NCBI GenBank assembly: GCA_937942105.1
Contig: CALDFS010000143.1
Location: 1-7,000 of the forward strand
DNA: 7,000 bases
Direction: 5' to 3'
DNA from: an uncultured Ruminococcus sp.
GTDB taxonomy: Bacteria > Bacillota > Clostridia > Oscillospirales > Ruminococcaceae
Within the stretch, counting starts at the first letter, position 1. The number at the start of each line of letters is the position of its first letter. Of this stretch, positions 4,792 to 7,000 are shown piece by piece. The notes under the pieces were generated by a model that was not told where the DNA came from, did no database searches, and saw only the letters and a list, made by a program, of their open reading frames with translations. A program made the translations under genes and the position numbers.

Positions 4792-5634
4792 ATGCCGAAA
4801 AATAAATTGGTTGCCCCTGTTGTAAAATGGGTTGGTGGAAAGCGCCAGCTATTAGATGAAATCACGCCCTTACTTCCTAAGCGAATTAATGCCTACTGCG
4901 AACCGTTTTTGGGCGGAGGCGCAGTTCTCTTTTCTATTCAACCCTCAAAGGCAGTCGTTAATGATCTCAATGCGGATCTTATAACCGTTTATGAGGTTAT
5001 TCGCGATGATGCCGAGGATCTGATAGAATCGCTGAAAAAACACAAAAATACATCTGAGTACTTTTATGAAATGCGGGATGTTGATAGAGACAAAGCAAGC
5101 TATCAAGCTTTATCAAAGGTCGAAAAAGCGTCCAGGCTTATTTACTTGAATAAAACTTGCTTTAATGGTCTGTTCAGAGTAAACTCATCCGGGGAGTTTA
5201 ATTCCCCTTTTGGACATTATAAAAATCCTAATATTGTAAACGAGCCTGTGTTAAGAGCCGTAAGCAAATATCTTAATGCAAATAATATTACATTCTATAG
5301 CGAAGATTTCGCGCAGACACTCAGCCGAATCGGAAAAGACGTATTTGTTTATCTCGACCCGCCTTATGATCCTGTTTCAGATACAGCAAGCTTTACTGGC
5401 TATAGCAAAGGTGGATTTGACAGAAACGAACAGCTTCGCCTGAAGAACTGCTGCGACAGTCTCACACAACGTGGTATTAAATTCCTGCTTTCAAATTCTG
5501 CAACTGAATTTATAAAAAATTTGTATCATGAATATGATATTACCATTGTAAAGGCAAAACGAGTAATCAATTCGGATGCAAGCAAGCGCGGAGCCATCGA
5601 GGAGGTACTCATCAGGAACTATGAGACTGAATGA
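4792..5634 (+). CDS. D12-class DNA adenine N6-methyltransferase (Dam-like), modification subunit
   Basis: A 280-residue enzyme that transfers a methyl group from S-adenosylmethionine to N6 of adenine in DNA and so shields host DNA from the partner nuclease. Class D12 motifs are all present: KWVGGKRQLL (12-21), motif I PFLGGGAV (38-45), VNDLN (56-60), NKTCFNGLFRVN (120-131), the catalytic DPPY (189-192), LLSNS (232-236) and the C-terminal INSDASKRGAIEEVLI (259-274). Length is normal and no key residue is missing. D12 enzymes often methylate GATC or sites containing GAT, as in Dam, M.DpnII and M.EcoRV, but the specificity here cannot be read from sequence alone. The ATG follows AAAGGAG at 8 nt. 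Its 3' end overlaps the nuclease gene by 14 nt, the order (methylase first) that protects DNA before the nuclease appears. The gene is clearly richer in A+T than the phage block, suggesting separate origin. Confidence 0.93.
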   Translation: MPKNKLVAPVVKWVGGKRQLLDEITPLLPKRINAYCEPFLGGGAVLFSIQPSKAVVNDLNADLITVYEVIRDDAEDLIESLKKHKNTSEYFYEMRDVDRDKASYQALSKVEKASRLIYLNKTCFNGLFRVNSSGEFNSPFGHYKNPNIVNEPVLRAVSKYLNANNITFYSEDFAQTLSRIGKDVFVYLDPPYDPVSDTASFTGYSKGGFDRNEQLRLKNCCDSLTQRGIKFLLSNSATEFIKNLYHEYDITIVKAKRVINSDASKRGAIEEVLIRNYETE

Positions 5635-6892
5635 TATTGCATGGGAAAATTTGTTCGATAAATACCGAATTCTCACGGAAATTGAACGGAACGGTCAGTT
5701 TGTCATCTCGGCAAACCAGATTAAGGAATTCCGAGAGCCGAGATTAATGACGAAATTCGACCACAAAGTAAATCTTCCAGTAATTTTTGCAGAAAATAAT
5801 TTAGCCATTTTGCCAGTAACTCGCGGAGCCTATATCATTGCTCCATTCTCAGCATACAAAGAGTTTGAAGAACCGGATAATAACGCTCAGCGAATCTCTA
5901 TTCCCGCACACATTCAGAGCTTGATGCCGCAATTCATTATAAGCGAAGCGATTGCTTTGAATTGTGCCAATGCCTGTGGGATACTTAATGATTTTTTAGA
6001 AGATGACGCACTTGTTCCGACAGTCAACGGACGGATGAGTTCCGGCAGATTTGGATTTAATATAGATACAGCTTTCAGCACAAAATATGTTATAGTTGAT
6101 AATTCACAGATTGAAATCGACGCCGCATACGAGGGCATCAACTATCTTTCGCTGTTTGAAGCCAAAATGGATCTGTCAGATGATTTTCTTGTAAGACAAC
6201 TTTATTACCCTTTGCGCACTTGGGCAAGTAAGGTTACAAAGCCCATAAAGTCTGTTTTTATGATTTATTCCAACGGTACATTCAGTTTATACCAGTATCA
6301 GTTTGAAGATATCAGAAACTACAATTCGCTTTATCTGGTCAAGCAAAAGAACTATGTCATAACGACAGAGATTTGTTTGCAGGATATTGAAAATCTTTTG
6401 ATAACTGTTCCATTGATACCAGAGCCGGATATAGCATTTCCTCAGGCAGATCGTATGTCCAGAATAATTAACCTGATTGAATTGCTCAACGAAAAGCCAA
6501 TGACACGGCAGGATATCACATCAGAATACGCTTTTGACGAACGTCAGACAAATTACTATACTGATGCCGCAAGATATTTGGAGCTTGTTGAAAAAGGTCA
6601 AAATGATGATGGCAGAATTCTTTTTTATCTATCTGACAAGGGACGCCGCATTATGCAATTGGAGTATAAGGAACGTCAGCTCGCAATAGCAGCACAGATA
6701 TTAATGCACAGGGTGTTCAATGAAGCATTGAAATTACATCTGCAATGTGGGGAAATGCCCGATAAACAAACTATTATTCAAATTATGAAAAACTCAGATC
6801 TTTACCGCGTTGAAGCCGACAGCACGTATTTGCGGCGCTCTTCCACTGTCGTTGGATGGGTAAATTGGATTCTGGGAATTATAGAGGAATAA
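5621..6892 (+). CDS. type II restriction endonuclease, PD-(D/E)XK with winged-helix C-terminus
   Basis: A 423-residue protein, most likely the nuclease partner of the methylase. The N-terminal domain (about 1-150) starts MRLNDIAWENLFDKY and has REPRLMTKFDHKVNLP (38-53) and ILPVTRGAYIIAPF (63-76), a pattern I recall from a family of type II restriction enzymes (possibly DUF6997/DUF6996; not checked). The likely catalytic centre is EIDAAYEG then LSLFEAKMD, giving D167 and E180-x-K182, followed by RQLYYPLRTW (192-201) as the helix after the active site. Residues about 277-345 look like a winged helix (SRIINLIELLNEKPMTRQDI, then YYTDAARYLELV and LFYLSDKGRRIM). The end has YLRRSSTVVGWVNWIL, probably a DNA-contact or dimer segment. 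The frame is open from 5576, but 5621 is preferred: AGGA and GAGGAGG precede it and it overlaps the methylase stop, giving translational coupling. No terminator is visible after it. Confidence 0.85.
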   Translation: MRLNDIAWENLFDKYRILTEIERNGQFVISANQIKEFREPRLMTKFDHKVNLPVIFAENNLAILPVTRGAYIIAPFSAYKEFEEPDNNAQRISIPAHIQSLMPQFIISEAIALNCANACGILNDFLEDDALVPTVNGRMSSGRFGFNIDTAFSTKYVIVDNSQIEIDAAYEGINYLSLFEAKMDLSDDFLVRQLYYPLRTWASKVTKPIKSVFMIYSNGTFSLYQYQFEDIRNYNSLYLVKQKNYVITTEICLQDIENLLITVPLIPEPDIAFPQADRMSRIINLIELLNEKPMTRQDITSEYAFDERQTNYYTDAARYLELVEKGQNDDGRILFYLSDKGRRIMQLEYKERQLAIAAQILMHRVFNEALKLHLQCGEMPDKQTIIQIMKNSDLYRVEADSTYLRRSSTVVGWVNWILGIIEE

Positions 6893-6918
6893 TGATTCAA
6901 AATTGAGTCTGAATACCC

Positions 6919-6991
6919 AACCGTGTAAATGTCAATAATCCCCACAAGAAAACATGGAGGTTATTGAACATGAAAAACAGAACACACGGTT
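6919..6991 (+). promoter_or_regulatory. structured leader able to sequester the next gene's ribosome binding site
   Basis: Two nested inverted repeats surround the start of the gene at 6970. The inner one pairs TCAATAATCCCC (6932-6943) with GGAGGTTATTGA (6956-6967): 12 positions with one wobble and one mismatch, 12-nt loop. Its 3' arm contains the Shine-Dalgarno GGAGG (6956-6960). The outer one pairs AACCGTGT (6919-6926) perfectly with ACACGGTT (6984-6991), inside the first codons. Folded together they would bury the ribosome binding site and hold the ATG in an internal loop. This suggests translational control, perhaps by read-through from the restriction genes or by a bound protein. Seen by eye; energy not computed. 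No convincing promoter is visible in 6893-6969. Confidence 0.5.
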
Positions 6992-7000
6992 TGAGCGAAA
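6970..7000 (+). CDS. start of an unidentified plus-strand gene, cut by window edge
   Basis: An ATG at 6970 follows GGAGG (6956-6960) at 9-nt spacing and opens a frame that stays open to the end of the window, reading MKNRTHGLSE. Ten codons are too few to name a family. It lies 77 nt after the nuclease stop on the same strand, with no terminator between, so it may be part of the restriction unit's transcript. Its ribosome binding site is inside a potential hairpin. Confidence 0.5.
   Translation, partial: MKNRTHGLSE

Noticed and set aside
1298..5000. Avoidance of GATC by the phage as a sign of target specificity
   Set aside because: GATC occurs in several places in both the phage and cargo blocks (for example 1298, 4963, 4975), so no avoidance is visible, and the window is too short for a statistical test.
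5576..5620. Upstream start of the endonuclease frame at 5576
   Set aside because: It lies inside the conserved C-terminus of the methylase, has no good ribosome binding site, and the family-like N-terminus begins at 5621.
6903..6931. Possible promoter TTGAGT / TAAATG before the gene at 6970
   Set aside because: The spacing is 17 bp but the -10 matches the consensus poorly; not strong enough to call.

Overview
The window looks like part of a prophage in a Gram-positive anaerobe of the Bacillota, probably a Clostridia-type gut bacterium. This rests on protein resemblance (scaffold, capsid, connector and tail proteins of the type seen in clostridial siphophages), strong Shine-Dalgarno sites (GGAGG/AAGGAG) before almost every gene, and textbook TTGACA/TATACT promoters. 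No taxonomic marker gene is present, so the host assignment is an inference.

Left block (1-3947, all minus strand, read right to left): a compact virion-morphogenesis operon in the usual order. It runs scaffold, major capsid protein, head-tail connector, head-closure protein, tail terminator, major tail protein, tail assembly chaperone, then a small tail-region protein cut by the window edge. Gaps are 3-36 nt or short overlaps. The last gene has no ATG, GTG or TTG at its front and overlaps the chaperone frame, so it is made either by a -1 frameshift or from a rare start codon.

Junction (3948-4113): a strong 13-bp hairpin, then a promoter region. The phage genes expected just upstream of the scaffold (terminase, portal, minor head protein, protease) are not here. 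The right half is instead filled with plus-strand genes that run against the phage operon and look like phage cargo (morons).

Right block (4020-7000, all plus strand): two transcription units. Unit 1 is a DUF4160 plus DUF2442 gene pair with its own promoter and intrinsic terminator. Unit 2 is a restriction-modification pair: a D12-class (Dam-like) adenine methyltransferase overlapping by 14 nt a PD-(D/E)XK restriction endonuclease with a C-terminal winged-helix region. A further plus-strand gene starts at 6970 behind a leader that can fold to hide its ribosome binding site.

The most notable feature is that both units start with the same 90-bp regulatory cassette (4020-4109 and 4699-4788): an inverted repeat, a -35/-10 promoter, a short dyad near the transcription start, and the Shine-Dalgarno. 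The copies differ at only five bases, all inside one 6-bp block between -35 and -10. The gene pair of unknown function and the restriction system are therefore probably co-expressed as one modular accessory (plausibly defence) island in the prophage.
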